Shown: positions 62,568 through 64,000 of the stretch, in pieces
Position numbering within the stretch: the stretch's first letter is position 1
How the letters are laid out: each line of letters starts with the position of its first letter
From: Pleurodeles waltl
Taxonomy: Eukaryota > Chordata > Amphibia > Caudata > Salamandridae
Assembly (NCBI RefSeq): GCF_031143425.1
Contig: NC_090444.1
Span: 62,119,533-62,183,532, forward strand
Reading direction: 5' to 3'
DNA: 64,000 nt
Position numbers and translations under genes: made by a program
The notes under the pieces: model-generated
The model's database searches: none
What the model was told of the DNA's origin: nothing
What the model saw: only the letters and a program-made list of their open reading frames with translations

Positions 62568-64000
62568 TGTAGGAAAGTGCCTCTTTTCATATGGTCACCC
62601 CTAGCACTTTTTGCCTGGTTCTGGCATCATTTTGGCTGAAAGACCACTGGGTTCCTGCCAACCAGATCCCCAGTGCCAGATCTTTTTGCCCCCAAAACTG
62701 CACAGTTGTTGCTCCCAACTGGCGAAACCTTTAGCACCCACTGTAATACCCTGGTAAACGGCACCCCTGATATCTAGGACCTCGGATACCCAGGAGGGTC
62801 CCTAAGTGCTGCCCCCATAAAGCCTACCAGGTACTAGTGTGTTGACTGATTGGTCCTAACTAGTTCAGCCACCTTAGACACGTATCTGGCCCCCTAAAGG
62901 TGAGAGCCAGCGCTCTTGAGTGCCAGAAACAAAAGCCTGCACTGGGTGGGGGTGTTAGTACCTCACCCAGGCAGGATGGACATTCCAGGGCAGGGAGCTT
63001 CAAAGGCCTTGCCGCCTTTGTAATGCGACCCAGGTCTCCCCAGGTGGCGGAGATGATCCACCCCCCCTGTCCTGACCCCACTTTTGACAGCAGAACAGAT
63101 GGGAAACTAGACAGATTAGGAGGTGTACCCACTTCATGCCAGTCCCACCCCAAAGGTGGAGGAGCTGAGCTGGGTACTACTTTTTAAACACCTCCATCAT
63201 TAGGCCACCAGGGTTAGGGTTATGCCCACTTTGCAACAGAAGTGGTCATAAAAAGGGTGTAATCACCCAAAGGTGGTCAGCCAATTGGCTACCAGCTGGC
63301 ACTCCTTCTAACACCCCTAAAGTGAGTATTTAGGTGGCACCCCTGAACCCTAGAACTCAGATCTTGACAACCTATGAAGAAAATGACACAAAGGAGTTGT
63401 GCCTGCAGAAGAGGAAAAGAAGAAGCAGCTGACTTGGTACCAGCCCCACCGGCCTGCTGACCTCGACAGACTCTGCCCAAAAAGATGACTCGTCCTGCAG
63501 CTGTAGCTCCAAGAAACCCAGGAGGACTGCCTGCCTTCCACAAAGACTCAGGCTCCTGTGAGCAGCGCATCTGCTCTGCAAGAAGTCTCATGAAAGGACT
63601 CTGAAGCTTACAGAACAGCAAAGACCCTACACCTGTAGTCATCACTGCATCCGACGTCCTCTACCCAAAGTGAAGCAAACCAACGGTGCCAGCAAGGCTC
63701 CCCAGCTGTCCAGAGTCCGAGTCTCCCTGGGTTTTACCCCTCTTAGACACCCGCAAGTTGCCTGCAGCCCCTGCACTTAGACCCCTCTCCCACGACCTAG
63801 TGGTGTGAGAAAACCTGACGCCTCCAGCAACTACTGCACCTGTCTCCCACAACCCAATCTGAGGTGGGTCACTGGTGCCAGCAATGTCCCCCGGCTCCCC
63901 TGAGATCGCATCTACCCTGGTTTCACCCCTGCTGGCTCTCCGAAGACTCCTGCAGCCGCAACACACAGGACCCCCTGATCGTGAGTGCTCATAGACAGAG
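62568..64000 (-). mobile_element. LTR-like element of the TGTAGGAAAG family, cut by the window edge
   Basis: It starts TGTAGGAAAGTGCC at 62,568. The first 150 bases (GGTCACCCC, ACTTTTTGCCTG, CCAACCAGATCCCCAGTG) match the reverse complement of the right ends of the elements at 36,162, 52,850 and 56,838, so this copy is in minus orientation relative to them. The body contains CTGCAGCCGCAACACAC-type words near the edge. No coding domain is present; overlapping minus frames at 63,289-63,645 and 63,661-63,966 lack family resemblance. The other end lies beyond 64,000. Confidence 0.7.

Overview
The window is eukaryotic, repeat-dominated intergenic (or intronic) DNA from a very large genome. I found no gene that I can defend as a working host gene. 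The mix of repeats points to an amphibian, most likely a salamander, and Pleurodeles is my best guess: several tyrosine-recombinase (DIRS/Ngaro-type) retrotransposons, 2.4-2.8 kb LTR-like elements with TGTAGGAAG...CTTTCCTACA ends, Harbinger and hAT elements, and many palindromic MITEs. The organism is an inference, not a database result.

Layout. 1-13,065 is one giant minisatellite of about 200 copies of a 65-bp C/T-rich unit; it runs off the left edge and has higher-order structure of about 2.4 kb. It is free of stops in all frames, so the very long open frames there are artefacts. 13,066-20,600 is low-information DNA with a fold-back element, a decayed LINE on the minus strand and a 45-bp tandem array. 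20,600-26,300 holds a tyrosine-recombinase remnant split by nested palindromic elements, several MITEs with GGGCC-type ends and a short minisatellite. 27,100-29,070 is a minus-strand Ngaro/DIRS-like element (RNase H region plus recombinase). 29,400-30,745 is a plus-strand LINE 3' end carrying a hAT MITE with a perfect 8-bp target duplication.

30,750-47,650 is a heavily nested block. DIRS copy A (RNase H and recombinase) abuts DIRS copy B. Copy B is broken into at least six pieces by a TTAA-flanked 3.07-kb element, an LTR-like element with target duplication CACCC, an A+T-rich 1.6-kb insert, a second LTR-like element containing a tRNA-derived SINE, a two-gene Harbinger transposon and a partial LTR.

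47,650-51,390 is A+T-rich DNA plus a 1.2-kb non-autonomous Harbinger-like element. 51,391-62,146 is DIRS copy C, bounded by inverted terminal repeats and still readable in the order gag, reverse transcriptase, RNase H, tyrosine recombinase. It is interrupted by two LTR-like elements; removing them leaves about 5.2 kb, close to the expected size of an intact DIRS element. 62,568-64,000 is the start of another LTR-like element that leaves the window.

Nothing here looks functional as protein: every transposon coding region has stops, frameshifts or insertions. The most unusual observations are a 122-bp exact inverted duplicate shared by two unrelated transposons (34,196-34,317 and 37,874-37,995), the 13-kb array whose every unit carries a 3'-splice-site-like and G-quadruplex-like motif, and the depth of nesting inside DIRS copy B.
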